This document shows, piece by piece, positions 12,120 through 23,436 of a stretch of 64,000 nt of DNA; position 1 is the first letter of the stretch, and every line of letters begins with the position of its first letter. The stretch is from Amborella trichopoda (lineage: Eukaryota > Streptophyta > Magnoliopsida > Amborellales > Amborellaceae), in contig NW_006499973.1 of NCBI RefSeq assembly GCF_000471905.2, forward strand, positions 2,620,983-2,684,982, given 5' to 3'. Below the pieces are notes generated by a model that saw only the letters and a program-made list of their open reading frames with translations, did not search any database and was not told where the DNA came from. The position numbers and the translations under genes are program-made.

Positions 12120-13625
12120 GTAGACGTTGGGCCACCATTACTTCACACAGGCAAATCCCAATAATATTGGAAGTCCGCTCCTCTCCCGCCACTCTATAAT
12201 AACTATGCCTAGCTCCTCAAACGCTCCTCCTTCTCGACTCTCAAATCTCCCCACCATTTCCCCTAAATTTGAGCCCAAACTCACCCAATCATCAACGGCT
12301 CCATCCTTTACACCTTTTCTTCTTAGCACTGCACTCAAAGCGCCCTGCCCTTCAGTCATCCAACCCCTCTTTCACAGATGCCTCCCCCTCCCTCACTGCT
12401 TTGGTCCCCTTTCATGGGTGCTTTAAAAATATAAAGGATTCGGCTTCTCCTGTCTCTACATGCTTGGCACCCTCACACCTTCAAATCAATTGGAGACCAT
12501 TTCGAAGACTTCGTATGGGACTTCGTATGGGTGCACTGGATATCGGCGGAATGGCTCTCCATGGGCTCTATCCGGTTGCTCATAGACGTGCTTGCTCCTC
12601 ATTTCTCCCTTGTGGCCTCTTCTATCATGTTCATGGGTCTTGGGCTGTGGCCTCCCCCCCTCCATTACCCACTCTCAGAGAGTAGAAAGACCCACTTCAA
12701 GCTACTACAGTCATCTGTAAAAGGAGGCCTCCCCATCATTACTCTAGATCTTACCATCCTAGCGACCATGATGCTCCCAAAGTTGTAGTACACAGGTCCA
12801 ACCCTCCACCGCTTGCCTAGCCCCTTATGAAAGTCCAATCTAGGGCACCCCCCGGCAGCCTTGGGTGCCAACCTTCCCTTAAAACGTTTAGATTTCAGAT
12901 CATTCCTCGAAAGTTCTAACTTTACGTTGATACTGTCTCTAGTCTCATCAATCGACACCTGGAAGCACCTCCTTTCTCGTCAATCCCTCTCCCTCATCTG
13001 ACGGCTACCCTTGTTCCTCTCTACCCTCATCCCAACTTATCTGTTTCTATCTGGCCTCTTCCCATTCTTGTGACTTTGTTTCTTCGCCTTTCCCAACCCC
13101 GAGAGCTCTCTCCTAGCCCTCATCCTCTTAACTCTCTACCCCTGGTCCACCGTGGGTTGGCCTCTCTCTAATTTCGACCTCTACACCTTTCCTCCACATA
13201 ACACCACCCCACCATCCTCCACTTTGGCCCTCTCAATCCATCCTACTTTTCCTCCTCCATTAAGCCCTTTGTGATCCAATTCCTCTTCCCTGGGCTCTAA
13301 CCCTTCCTCCCCCTCCTTTACTCCCACCTCAGTAACCCCTGATCCTGTCTTTCAACCCCATGGCCCTCCTTCCTCAATCCCAGATGGCCTCCTCCGATGC
13401 TCTTATCCTATTCCCCACTCCACACCATTCCCTCAGGAGCCTAATCCCATCAGCCCTTTTTTTGGTGCCAACCCTTGTCACTCATCCTATCCCCTCTCCC
13501 TTTTCCCTGCACCCTTTCACTCACTCTTTTGGTCCCCAACCCCTTCTAATTTCCTTCCAAGGGGACATCTCCACCAAACCATCCCCTCCCCCTCGCCCTC
13601 GACCCCTTGTGGGAATTCATTGGTG
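12120..13625. other. Pyrimidine-rich, G-poor block of unknown origin
   Basis: For about 1.5 kb the plus strand is strongly C- and T-rich, with many CCCTCC/CCTCTC/CCACC words and few G runs. Several overlapping open frames (12127-12426, 12269-12685, 13360-13626) arise from this composition and give proline/serine/leucine-rich peptides with no domain I recognise. It could be a decayed ORF1-like part of a LINE or another transposon. It stops abruptly at about 13625, where AT-rich sequence starts, just before the MULE left end. Confidence 0.4.
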
Positions 13626-13989
13626 AAATTTTTTATTTTATTGATTAAGTAAAGTCTATTGATTTAAAGTCACTTTAGAAATTACCCAAAAAAATAAAAA
13701 AGTCACTTTAGCAAGCTTGTTTCCAAACCAAAACTCAAAAACTTAAAATCAATAAGGAGTTAGTTTTTGAATGAACACAACCTTAAAAAAATTGTAACAC
13801 TCGAGGAAATTAAAGCAACGGCGATAGTTATTTAAATTTTCTTTTTTGAGAAAATTACTAAAGCCACTCCAATTTGTACTTTCTAAACACTCTATCCCCA
13901 TCCTAATATTTTCTTACTTCTTTTTATAAAAAACTAGCTTTTCTTACTAATACCCCCCCAACTGAAAAAGTTACTCTTTTTTTGACCAA

Positions 13990-15200
13990 AATACCCCTTA
14001 CCGTACTATCGCCGTATGACCAAATCCTTTGGACGGACCCAATATAAAACATCACCGGACCGCGGTTATTAGTTGCCAGACAAATACTACATACCGGACT
14101 GCTTTTCACAACTACCAGAGTGCTTAGCAAACAATGATACGTCGGAATGCACATCTATAACACCAGACTGAACCCACTCCAGTAGTAACAATGCCGGAGT
14201 TAACCAAGTACAAATTCGCCGGATCGTGCTCATAAATCTTTGGTTTGAACAGACTCCTCTAGCTCCAAGGAGAAAATTGCTGGTCCGCTATTCTTGACAT
14301 GCTGGAGAGCCCATGTATCCAGAGAGCTACTCACCGGATCGAGGCTCACAAAAGCCGGACTACCTGACGATATCGTCGGTCTAATTCTATCTAATGCTGG
14401 ACTAACCTAGCTTGTTACAACTCTATTAAACTGCTGATTGATTGTGCCAGAGTGATTGTGTATAACGCCGGAGCACTTTGCAGTAGTATCGGCCTGATAA
14501 TTTTCCAGGGGGCATAGTGCCGGGCCGCTGTTCTTCCATTGCTGGAGTGCCATGAATCTAGTGAGCTATTCACCGGACTGAAGATCAAAATCGCTGGACT
14601 AGTTGAATGTATCGTCGGTCTGCTCCTCTAGAATGCCGAACTAATGTAGCTTGATACCTTTCTGCCGGAATGATTAAAGATTTTGCCGGAGTGCCTTTGT
14701 ATATCGACGGATTGCTTTAGTTAATCATCAGACAGATAATTTTCCAGGGAGCAAAACATCGTTCAGGTGTGCTCAGAACGCCGGAGTGCTCATGAATCCA
14801 GTGAGCTTTTCACGGGACCGAGGTCACAAATCGGTGGACTGCTTCACATTATCGTCGCTTTGCTCCTATATAGTGCCAGACTGATCTGGCCTCATAAACC
14901 TTTGCCGGACTTCTTCGTGATTTTCCCGGAGTGCTTGTATACTTTGCCAGAGCGCTTTGCTTTAACACCGGACTGATAATTTTCTAGGGAGCCGGTCCGA
15001 TGTGCTTCGTTGGAGTGCCAATGAATCTAGTTTTTACTAGACCGAGCAAGTGAAGTGCCGGATTGATCTTGCATCCAGCAAGTTGAGTGCCGGTCTATTA
15101 TAATGAAGTGTGGGAGTTGCTTCATCATGTGCCGGAGGACGTTCTGCAAGTGCCGGAGCGCTTTGTGTAAGTGTCGGAGCACTTTATACAAGTGCCGGAG
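13990..15200. repeat. Tandem array of about 240-bp units rich in GCCGGA motifs
   Basis: The landmark GATAATTTTC(C/T)AGGG occurs at 14496, 14735 and 14975, giving periods of 239 and 240 bp. A second landmark, GTGCC/CCATG...AATC(C/T)AGTGAGCT...CACCGGA, follows each at the same offset, and an earlier unit is visible before 14260. Inside each unit, shorter degenerate subrepeats of the form GCCGGA(C/G)TGCTT recur every 20-30 bp, so the unit itself probably grew from a short motif. No open frame spans it. It lies inside the left end of the MULE. Confidence 0.85.
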
Positions 15201-15229
15201 TGCCCATATATGTTACAAGAAATATGAAC

Positions 15230-15635
15230 ATGTAATTTCCAATGTATTTGGCCTATGAACAAGGGCTTATGCAATGATCCAAGAAAATTGAATCCATCAA
15301 CCCAATGGATTTCCAAGAAAATTGAATCCATCAACCCAATGGATTTGGCCAATGAACAAGTGCTTATGCAATGATCCAAGAAAATTGAATCCATCAACCC
15401 AATGGATTTCGCCTATGAACAAGTGCTTATGCAATGATCGAAGAAAATTGAATCCATCAACTCAATAGATTTGTCAAAGAAAATTGAATCCATCAACCGA
15501 ATGGATTTTGCCTATGAACAAGTGCTTATACAATGATCCAAGAAAATTGAATCCATCAACCCAATGGCTTTGGCCTATGTATTGACCTATGAACAAGTAT
15601 TTATGCAATGATCCAAGAAAATTGAATCCATCAAC
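15230..15635. repeat. Tandem array of about 70-bp units
   Basis: Units combine CCTATGAACAAGTGCTTATG, CAATGATCCAAGAAAATTGA and ATCCATCAACCCAATGGATT. Five to six copies follow each other, some shortened to just the last two blocks. The open frame 15125-15397 on the minus strand is only a product of this repeat. Confidence 0.9.
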
Positions 15636-15739
15636 AATTTTATCATATCAATCTTTACAAACTCATTCATATCAACCTTTTCAAAACATGAACTATATTG
15701 ATAAAGTTACAAACTCGTTGGCCTATGCTTGACCAAGTT

Positions 15740-15965
15740 TCAAAGCGGGAACTACATTAATAAAGAACAACACATTGAGTATTTAAAAGGGTATTGATAA
15801 AGAACACATTGATAAAGAACAACATATTGGTATTGATAAAGAACAACACATTAAGTACTTAAAAGGGTATTGATAAGGAACAACACATTGAGTGCTTAAA
15901 AGGGTATTGATAAAGAACAACACATTGAGTACTTAAAAGGGTATTGATAAAGAACACATCAACAT
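15740..15965. repeat. Tandem array of about 50-bp units
   Basis: The phrases TTGATAAAGAACAACACATT and GAGTACTTAAAAGGGTA alternate four to five times, with some partial units. It follows the 70-bp array after about 100 bp and precedes the 3' end of the MULE reading frame. Confidence 0.85.
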
Positions 15966-16294
15966 AATGCTTTCATTAACATAATGCCAACAAAAGAATG
16001 TAAATTGCATTAACTGTCTATTATGATATAGTAGCTTCAATTTCAAAAAAATACATAAGTTTCATTTTCTTGGCCTCAACCATCTCTTTGGCCAACTTGC
16101 AATAGCCTTGCCCTTATCATTTTTGCTTTTGTTCTCCACTCATTTTCCTCATCAATCTAGCTCTCTATTTCCTTGTCATTTTTGCTTTTTGTTCTCTTCT
16201 CATCTTTCTCACCAGCCTCGCTCTCTCTTGCCTCATCTCCACCATCTCCCTCTTTAGTATTGCTTTCCTCATCTCCACTATCTCCATCCTCACT

Positions 16295-16949
16295 CTAGTT
16301 GTTGTCATCTCCACCTTCTATATCCTCGCCATCACTTCCACCATCTTCCTCCACAATCTCCTCAGCATTATCTGTAGGAGTGTTATGCACTAACAAATCG
16401 TGGGTCGTCTGTACCAAATATTTGGATTTCCCTGCTATTACTTCACCACGAAGTGCAGCTTGTAGCATCCCTATACAGGTTAATCGCTGCAAGTAGACAA
16501 TAAAAGTAATATAAATCACTGCAAGTAGATAATGAATAGACAATTATTTTAAGTCAATAAAAACTAAAATAAACTAATTAAAAACATATACCAAGCTCCT
16601 CTCGTCATCATGGCTTGCAAGGGGGGGGCTGCGACTGTGAGGGGGAGCTCAGGGGAGTATTTCCATATTTATGAGTGAACATGCTGTACCAAGCCATATA
16701 TTTATTTGTAGGCATGCTACCATATTTATCTACGGCTTCCTTGACAACATTGCGTTCTCGTTGCCGCCAGTCGCTTATCTCAATAGCCAACTCATCAATC
16801 CAACTAGTGGGGTGTAGACCGACCTTCTCCCTCCTCTCCCACTTGGGTGGCCCAACAGGTATAACTTGCAACTTCCCACATTGCCGCAGCACACGATCCA
16901 ACATATAATACTTTGTAATGTGGAAATATTTCAAATATGATCTGCACAA
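16295..16949 (-). pseudogene. C-terminal part of the MULE-linked plant mobile domain protein
   Basis: Two minus-strand open segments (16949-16608 and 16543-16295), probably exons. The first contains PPKWERREKVGLHPTSWIDE and DKYGSMPTNKYMAWY, a pattern typical of the region after the plant mobile domain core. The second ends in an acidic tail (EEIVEEDGGSDGEDIEGGDD). They continue the plant mobile domain at 17932-17304 after an intron-like gap. No stop interrupts these two pieces, but upstream parts are broken, so a working protein is unlikely. Confidence 0.6.
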
Positions 16950-17303
16950 CGCGCTTTCTATACTGAGTTTATCTAATGGGTTGTAATCCTCATATGGTTA
17001 CCAATTCACCTATAAAAAAAAAGTACAAGTATTTTGAGATGTCTTATAAAAAACATAATATTAACCATGTCACTTACAACAAAAACATAACACTAACCAT
17101 ATTAATTGAGATATCATCAAATGCTGATAATGGGTCTTTGCAGCGTGGTTGTTTCTTCCACTTGCAAGCTCTAGGTATTTCTATGGTTATAGTTTTAGGT
17201 TTGGTGCATAGAGCTCGAAAATGCTCATAAATCCAACACTGTACAAAAAAAGAGTAGAAGTATTAGTTTGAAGCCAAAAAGACTACAAATATGTAAATAT
17301 TGA

Positions 17304-17932
17304 CTAAAGAAAGGTGTAAATTACCTGTAGTAGTATCGCTGACCCACTAAAATATGTATCCCCGTCCACGACCTTAGACAATGAACGATACAAGAAGGCA
17401 AGTGCTGCTGCACCCCATGTATACTTTCCAACCTCATCGAGATCTAGGAACAATTGTAGGTAACTTGTAAGCGTGGACCCTTGAGATGCGTCAACAAATA
17501 TCATTGTGCCGACTAAATATAGGAAATATGCTCGAGTATGTTGAAGGAGTTTTAATTTGGTAGGAGTTTTTGGTAGTTGACCAAATTTTGTCCTCAAACA
17601 GGTATGTTTAGGACAACTTAATTTATCACCTTTAGGGCAATCTCCCAAATACTCCATGATGAAAGTCTTGTAGTCTGTAGGTCTGATGCCGGTTACAAGC
17701 TCTCCTATCACAGGTATCCTCAATATATGCTACACGTCATACAAGGTTGGAGTCATCTCACCAACAGTCAAAGGTGCAATATTTGTCACCTTGCACCATT
17801 TTCCTATAAAGGCCCTCAATAAACTACAATCGATATTGGAGACCCCAATGTCTACCAAGGAGCTCAATTTGGTCTTCTCGACCAAAGCTACCTATCGTGG
17901 ATCTAGCTCCCATTTCTTAGGGTCTTAGTTGA
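17304..17932 (-). pseudogene. Plant mobile domain (PMD, aminotransferase-like), broken
   Basis: Read on the minus strand, the frame gives LSSLVDIGVSNIDCSLLRAF, then KWCKVTNIAPLTVGEMTPTL, then HILRIPVIGELVTGIRPTDY and AYFLYLVGTMIFVDASQGST, in the order seen in plant mobile domain proteins. At least two in-frame stops interrupt it: one in DPR*VALVEK and one after MTPTLYDV. The PMD family is known from host proteins of the MAIL1/MAIN type and from transposons, where MULEs carry it. Here it follows the MULE transposase and SWIM segments on the same strand, so I assign it to the element rather than to a host gene. Confidence 0.75.
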
Positions 17933-18204
17933 TTAATTAATACGGAAATTTTTCTTCTTCTGAAATGAAGTTCAACATTAAATGACATATATTAGTTATA
18001 AACAATATACGAATTATATAAATAATGTAAATCATGAAGTAAAATAAATAGACTATCGTACTTTTCCCTTTGATCGAACGAAGTGGATGGGTCCCTTGTT
18101 CCTCTTGACTCTTCTGAGTCTTGCATCATTAAATCTATTTATATTATCATAGTTTTACATATGCACTTCACATCAATTAAGAGGATATGTACATATGCAT
18201 TGGC

Positions 18205-18400
18205 AATAGAAACAAAAAAGAGAATAATGAATGCAATAACAACAAAAAGAATAATATATGTAGCCCAATAGAGTAAAAAGAGAATAATGATTGTAATATA
18301 AAAAAAGAGAATAATGAATGCAATAACAAAAAAGAAAATAATATATGTGGTCCAATAGCGCAAAAAAGAGAATAACAAAAAGAGAAATATATATGTGCCC
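18205..18400. repeat. A-rich imperfect tandem repeat
   Basis: AAAGAGAATAATGAATGCAA and AATATATGT(A/G)G(C/T)CCAATAG recur three times at about 40-100 bp spacing. It lies between the SWIM and PMD segments, where an intron of the MULE gene would be expected. Overlapping minus-strand open frames here are low-complexity products. Confidence 0.75.
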
Positions 18401-18590
18401 CCCAAGTGAAAAATTTACATAAATAGAATAAATTCCAGTGTTTCCCACAAAATGGTTGTTACAAATTAAAAAAGACCAAATAAAAAAAAATAAGTACAAG
18501 CACATGATTTCAAGTAAGTGCTTTACATGTTGCCCTGTTATGACTAGTTCCTTTGCAACGACTACAGTACATAGGTCGCACTGGTATTTC

Positions 18591-18941
18591 TTATGACTCG
18601 ATGTGCTTATTTTTAGGTCTGCCAGGGGGGCGTCTTGAGTGAGGTGGAAGCACTCTTACTTCTTCTAGAGGAAGCTGTCCACATAACCTACGCCCAAACA
18701 TTTCAATCAAGGTAACTGGCATGATAGCTATATAATATGTTTTACGAAATTTTGCAAATGTTAAATATTCTTTACAATAGTCAACAGGGTCCCTATTCAT
18801 TAGTTGAAGGGCTTTACAAGCATGCTTACAAGGCAAACATATTATTTGCCGACACCGGCATTCACATTCTCGTGCAATAATATTTACCGTATAATTCATG
18901 CGATCACCCCTTGCTTCATACACTGCTCCATTTGAGGCCAC
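18591..18941 (-). pseudogene. MULE transposase SWIM zinc-finger segment
   Basis: The minus-strand frame shows a SWIM-type CxCx(n)CxH pattern: NIIARECECRCRQIICLPCK followed by HACKALQLMNRDPVDYCKEY, with the C, C, C and H ligands in place. Basic C-terminal text (PPHSRRPPGRPKNKH) resembles the AT-hook-like tail usual after the SWIM finger of plant MULE transposases. It lies downstream of the DDE region on the same strand. This exon-sized piece is open, but the whole gene is interrupted elsewhere. Confidence 0.85.
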
Positions 18942-19120
18942 AGTTACCCTAAAGGAAAGGGATTCCTTAATGATTTTTTTTTTAATTCGTTTTGAACTTT
19001 CAGGGTAAGTATTGTACTCTAGGCTTCAGCTTTCAAATTGCGAGTGGCCATTAGTTCCATGATTTATCTCCTGATCAAGTCAACACACTGGAGAATTGAC
19101 ATATCTCGTGCTTCTAGAAT

Positions 19121-19700
19121 TCACTTATTATATGACTCAGCCACATTGGTTGTTACTTTGTCATATCGATTACCTCTGAACTGTGATGTGGCACAACGAT
19201 TTGGTAACGTTTCCATGAACCACTTGAATGCATCCTCAGAAAGTGATCTAATTTCCACCATCTTATCAAAATACTCTTGCTGTGTATATGCTCTATATGC
19301 TCCGATAAAGTTACATACAACTGCCTTCTTAACGTTATTAGGTATGTGTTTGCATTCCTTCTTAAAATTCTCCGCTAAGTGACGCTCACAGAAGGCATGA
19401 GACAAACTGTATCAACTAATCCAGAGTGTTTATCTAATAAAAAAATAATTTCACAATCCGTCCAATAGCAATTTTTAGATATTCCATAAACCATAATCAG
19501 TTATCGGTATTTTTGGCATCTACAATTTCGAATGCAATGGGAAACATTTGACCATCCCCATTGAGTGAGTTTGCAGCAAGTAGAGTCCCTAGGTATCGTG
19601 CCTTTAGTGATGCCCCATCGAAAAATAAAAGTGGATGACATCCATTTTTAAAGCTATATATTGATCGGTGAAAGTTTAAGAACAATCGACGAAATATACC
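19121..19700 (-). pseudogene. MULE DDE transposase core, frameshifted
   Basis: The minus-strand segment 19685-19497 reads FFDGASLKARYLGTLLAANS followed by GDGQMFPIAFEIVDAKNTDN, the conserved MULE core with the first catalytic Asp. Between 19496 and 19406 the frame is lost, but DKHSGLVDTV is readable in another frame and probably marks the second catalytic Asp. Segment 19405-19121 gives HAFCERHLAENFKKECKHIP, then GNRYDKVTTNVAESYNK, the usual end of the core. A stop after TDN and frameshifts make it a pseudogene. The plus-strand open frames here are shadows. Confidence 0.85.
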
Positions 19701-20279
19701 TCCTGACCATACTTGTCATGTCGCATAACTACCAGGATTCGTCTCTATTACACAGTTTACATATGCTGGTAACTGGTTGTATGTCTCCTCTTACGAACCA
19801 TGTATGTCTTTGATGGCTGTTTCTTTTCCTCGCCAGGCCTTCTAATAAGGTACTTCTAACCATAATCTCGAGATAAATCACTCATGATTTCTCTAGCCTT
19901 GTAATGTACAGTATCACTTAATTTATCCTTGATTAATGATACAATAAATTTTTGTGACACTCTTCTCTGTACATATTTGCTTGTCCTTAATTGCATGAGT
20001 GATTTTTTGTCCATGTTTTGATTTGAAAAACATTCGCCCTACCAAGCTTCGCACGATATATCTCCCATTTGCATCTATCACCCTTGCATTTTTTCCTTAT
20101 GCGATACCCCTCATTTTTAACCAGAAGGTATGTGAAATGGTTTGCTATAGCAAACTTGCTAAGGGCTTTTCAGAAATCTTCTAAAGATTCGAACTGTTGT
20201 CCTACCCCAATAAGTGCATCCTCCCATATGTTAAGCAACCTTGTTGCATTGCTTGATTCAAAGCCAGATACTAAAACAT

Positions 20280-20653
20280 TAGAGGGTTCTGGGGTCTGCC
20301 TCTTCGACTGTCATAGTATTATTTGTAATACTTCTACTGCTATGTTCACTCCCATGAAATACATACACGAGTACTTGATTATTGCCTTCATGGGCATTCA
20401 ACATCCTAACAATATCATCATTAATAAATAGGTTTATCATAAATTTTCTATTTCCTGGGACAAAATACCTTAGTGATAGCAAGTGCATGTCAAGTGAGAA
20501 ACGCTCTGCTACTTATTTTCGCATGTCATTTAACTTAGTTTTACAATCAGTAAAAAAGGTAAATGCATCACCACCGATATAATCTAAAGTCCTATCGTCA
20601 TTTGTTCGGAGTTCTCCACCAAAAATGTAATAAATTAATCTGCTATCACCCAT
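20280..20653 (-). pseudogene. N-terminal domain of MULE transposase with premature stop
   Basis: From an ATG at 20653 the minus strand reads MGDSRLIYYIFGGELRTNDD, then YIGGDAFTFF, resembling the PB1-like start of plant MULE transposases (hydrophobic strand, GG, then xYxGG). A TAA follows MRK at about 20512. The frame then continues with SLDMHLLSLRYFVPGNRKFM, INLFINDDIVRMLNAH and LVYVFHG, again as in the family. A second MULE start with the same layout is at 63906. Confidence 0.7.
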
Positions 20654-20759
20654 TTTCTTTTGTCCTGCACAATATTTGTAGTAACTTCACCACCAATATA
20701 CTAGCCTTGAGCTTGCCCTATGCTTATTCAGAAAGTTTTTTGTAACAAGAATTTGTACT

Positions 20760-22055
20760 AAATTTTAACAAAAGAAAAATGATGAGTCATCATTTACAAG
20801 TTCAACAAAATGCAGTAAAAATAACCTAAAAATTATTACTATCAACGACATCCATACATTAAAAATTGTTTTTTAAAAATAACTCGACAAATTTTTAAGA
20901 AAACTTTTTGTAACAATAATTTGTACTAAATTTTAACAAAATAAAGATGATGGATGATCATATACAAATTCAACAAAATATAGTAAAAATAAGAAAAACA
21001 TTATTACCATCAATCACATCCATACCTTAAAATGACAAATACAGAAACAATGACAATATCCATAACAAATTAAGAACACAAATCAATACATCTTAAGCCA
21101 TTATCAATCCATTCCTTCAATTCTTATTGACAAATTAAATTTTAACAAGAGCTACGCAAATTAAAAATTATTGTAAACAAGAATTGCTACTAAATTTCAA
21201 CAAAAGAAATAGTATGCATCAACATCTATAAGATCAACAAAATACAGTAAAAAAAAAAAACCCAAAAATTAGTACCACCAATAATATTCATACCTTAAAA
21301 TGACAATAGAGACATACTGACAATATCCATAACAATTTTTTAAAAAAATTAATACATCTTAAGAATTACCTATCAATTCTTTCAATTGTATAACAAATTA
21401 AATACAGACAATGTGGCTATCTTTAACTCCAAACTTGAAGTTACAACATTAATATTAGATAAAATTCTAAATATTTAGTTGAAATATTTTTTCATACGTG
21501 GGCCTCAAAAATCGAGCTCGACCTCTGATGAGGCTCGTTTCAAGATAAATGTGCTTTGTGGGACCTTTATCGATATTTATGGGCCTTCGATTGTAGAGAG
21601 AGAGGGACAAAAAAAATTCATATAGACAGTGGCACATTTGATTGTAGCGAGAGATTGGATTGTAGAGAAAGAGAGAGATAAAAAATGGGTTCTCTGTGGG
21701 AGAGAGTGAGATTGAGAAAAAAATAGGTAGAAAGTGGTAAGTGGGGCCTTGATAGGTCGTGAGAGAGAGTGAGTAGGTCTTGAGGAGTGAGGACTCTTTC
21801 ACTGTGATGGAGGAGATAATGCACACAGGGGAGTTTTTCATCGCGATGAAGGATATACTGCAGGTAGGAGAAGGGCGTGAGGGGAGATAGAGGAGAGAAA
21901 ATGGGAAATTAGGGAAAGGGGAGATCACCGCAGGTGCTGCTGAGAGAGAGGAAGCCGCAGGGTAAAAACGCGTGAGATGTGAAAAAGGGTAAAATTGGAC
22001 GTTAAAAACGAGGGAAGGTAAACTTGTATTTTTATTTTTATTTTTTTGAGGTTGA
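20760..22055. other. 5' non-coding part of the MULE up to the gap
   Basis: AT-rich sequence with a near-duplicate block (TTGTACTAAATTTTAACAAA at about 20752, 20920 and, less well, 21190), then a GA-rich stretch at about 21590-21960. The minus-strand open frames at 21467-21928 come from that GA/TC bias. Probably promoter/5' UTR and subterminal DNA of the element. Confidence 0.4.
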
Positions 22056-22175
22056 NNNNNNNNNNNNNNNNNNNNNNNNNNNNNNNNNNNNNNNNNNNNN
22101 NNNNNNNNNNNNNNNNNNNNNNNNNNNNNNNNNNNNNNNNNNNNNNNNNNNNNNNNNNNNNNNNNNNNNNNNNNN
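22056..22175. other. Assembly gap (120 N)
   Basis: Unknown bases inside the right inverted repeat region of the MULE. Confidence 0.99.
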
Positions 22176-22420
22176 AAAAAATTAAGGTGGGGGTAGAGGG
22201 TATTAGTAATTTTCCTTTTTTTTATTTTAGAAGAAGATAATTCTGCTCTTATTTCTAAGCCTTTTTTTTAAAAAATTAGAGTTTTAACACGTTTTCAAAA
22301 TGCCAGATTTTTTTTTTGAAAAAATAATATTTTAATTAAAAACTTGCTAAGACAAGGCCATATTGAAATAGACTTTAAGGGCCATGTTATACCAAAAGGA
22401 CTCATAAATATAGGTTTTTT

Positions 22421-22937
22421 AAAGGGGAAAGCTTTCTATGCTTCCTCTACAGCGTAAAACTTATATACTTCCTCTTATTCAACCGTCCATTTTGAATGGA
22501 AGGCTAAGATTGTCCCAATCACAATGTCACGTCTACACTATATTTTTATTTTTTTTCTATAAACTATTTGATACCAAAATTTGGACGTCCAATCCTCTAT
22601 TAAACTCTAGCTAGCAAAAAAATTTAAAAAATATTTACAATAAAATAAAATAACCAAAATACCCCTGAAAGTTTCAAGGGGTATTTTGGTAATTATAATT
22701 TATCAAAAATTTATTTTAAATATTTTTTATAGGTGCGCCCCAATGAGAAGATGACAAGTACCAAATTTCATATTCATACAATTTGTATAAAAAAAAAACT
22801 AAAAATAAAATACTTTATGACATCGGATCTAAGATCAAACGGTGAGTGACTCTCTTGATCAAATTTGGACGGCTGGATGGTAGGGGAAGCATAGAACTTC
22901 TATGCTGTAGGAGAAGTATAGAAACCTTTCCCTTTTT
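22421..22937 (+). mobile_element. MITE, family B copy 1
   Basis: The ends are inverted: AAGGGGAAAGCTTTCTATGC at the left and, reversed from the right, AAAGGGAAAGGTTTCTATAC. The centre has a small palindrome, AATACCCCTGAAA / TTTCAAGGGGTATT. It is a full-length match, in inverted orientation, to 24350-24866. No coding capacity. Confidence 0.8.
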
Positions 22938-22983
22938 AAGGTGCAGGCTATAGAAAGAGAGTTGAAGTTGTAGCATTCTTAAA

Positions 22984-23360
22984 GGAAAAAGTTTATACAG
23001 AGCCGGGGCTCTAAATAATCAAATTAAAACCTACCTCAAAAATTTCACTAGAAGTTGTTTTGATGCTCAAATATCCTCAAATTGATCATCTTGACATCAA
23101 GATGTATAGACATGAGAAAAAAATAGATTTCAAGTTTTGGAAGAAATACATTATGTAATGCAATTTTGGACCGTCAATTTTCAATATTTTCAAATTTTAA
23201 TAGATCTGCTCTATCTACACTATTTTTTAAACTTTAAAATTTTATAATTCAAGATGAAAACATATTTTAAGGCTATCACAAAGATTTGCAGTATTGAAAC
23301 TACATTTTTCGGACACCATTTGAAGATGCGCTATATTTTGACAAACGGCAAATTGATAAA
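22984..23360 (+). mobile_element. MITE-like repeat, family C copy 1
   Basis: Shares GGAAAAAGTTTATA at the start, then CTCAAAAATTTCAC, TGATGCTCAAATATCCTCAA, GGACCGTCAATTTT and ACCATTTGAAGATG in order with copies at about 23891-24251 and 24981-25372, and in reverse at about 25379-25770. About 370-390 bp long, AT-rich, non-coding. Confidence 0.7.
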
Positions 23361-23436
23361 CTAGTCCACGCAAATAAATCATAAAGGCAAATGGTTTCCT
23401 AATTCCGCAGGAGTAACTATCCATGTACTCCCTCAG

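Larger units (their letters stand above)
13841..22223 (-). mobile_element. Mutator-like element (MULE) carrying a plant mobile domain, degenerate
   Basis: The ends are inverted: GAAAATTACTA starts at 13850 and its reverse complement ends at 22214. The outer 9 bp are CTTTTTTGA (13841-13849) and CTTTTTTTT (22215-22223), a 7/9 match compatible with the 9-bp duplication of MULEs, though the T-rich flank weakens it. The rest of the right inverted repeat is hidden by an N gap. Coding remnants on the minus strand are described separately: N-terminal domain, transposase, SWIM finger, plant mobile domain. In-frame stops show it is no longer autonomous. Unusually, about 2 kb of tandem arrays lie inside the left end, downstream of the coding part. 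Confidence 0.7.

Noticed and set aside
12127..12788. Longer plus-strand frames of 99 and 138 codons
   Set aside because: Overlapping frames in a composition-biased block, no conserved domain, no consistent frame or splice signals.
15125..15397. Minus-strand frame of 90 codons with internal repeats
   Set aside because: Entirely explained by the 70-bp and neighbouring tandem arrays.
15230..15965. Regular repeats considered as a CRISPR-like array
   Set aside because: Units are contiguous tandem repeats without unique spacers, in a plant genome.
18139..18505. Hydrophobic minus-strand frames of 88 and 110 codons that look like membrane proteins
   Set aside because: A-rich tandem repeat read in reverse gives Phe/Ile/Leu runs; it lies in a probable intron of the MULE gene.
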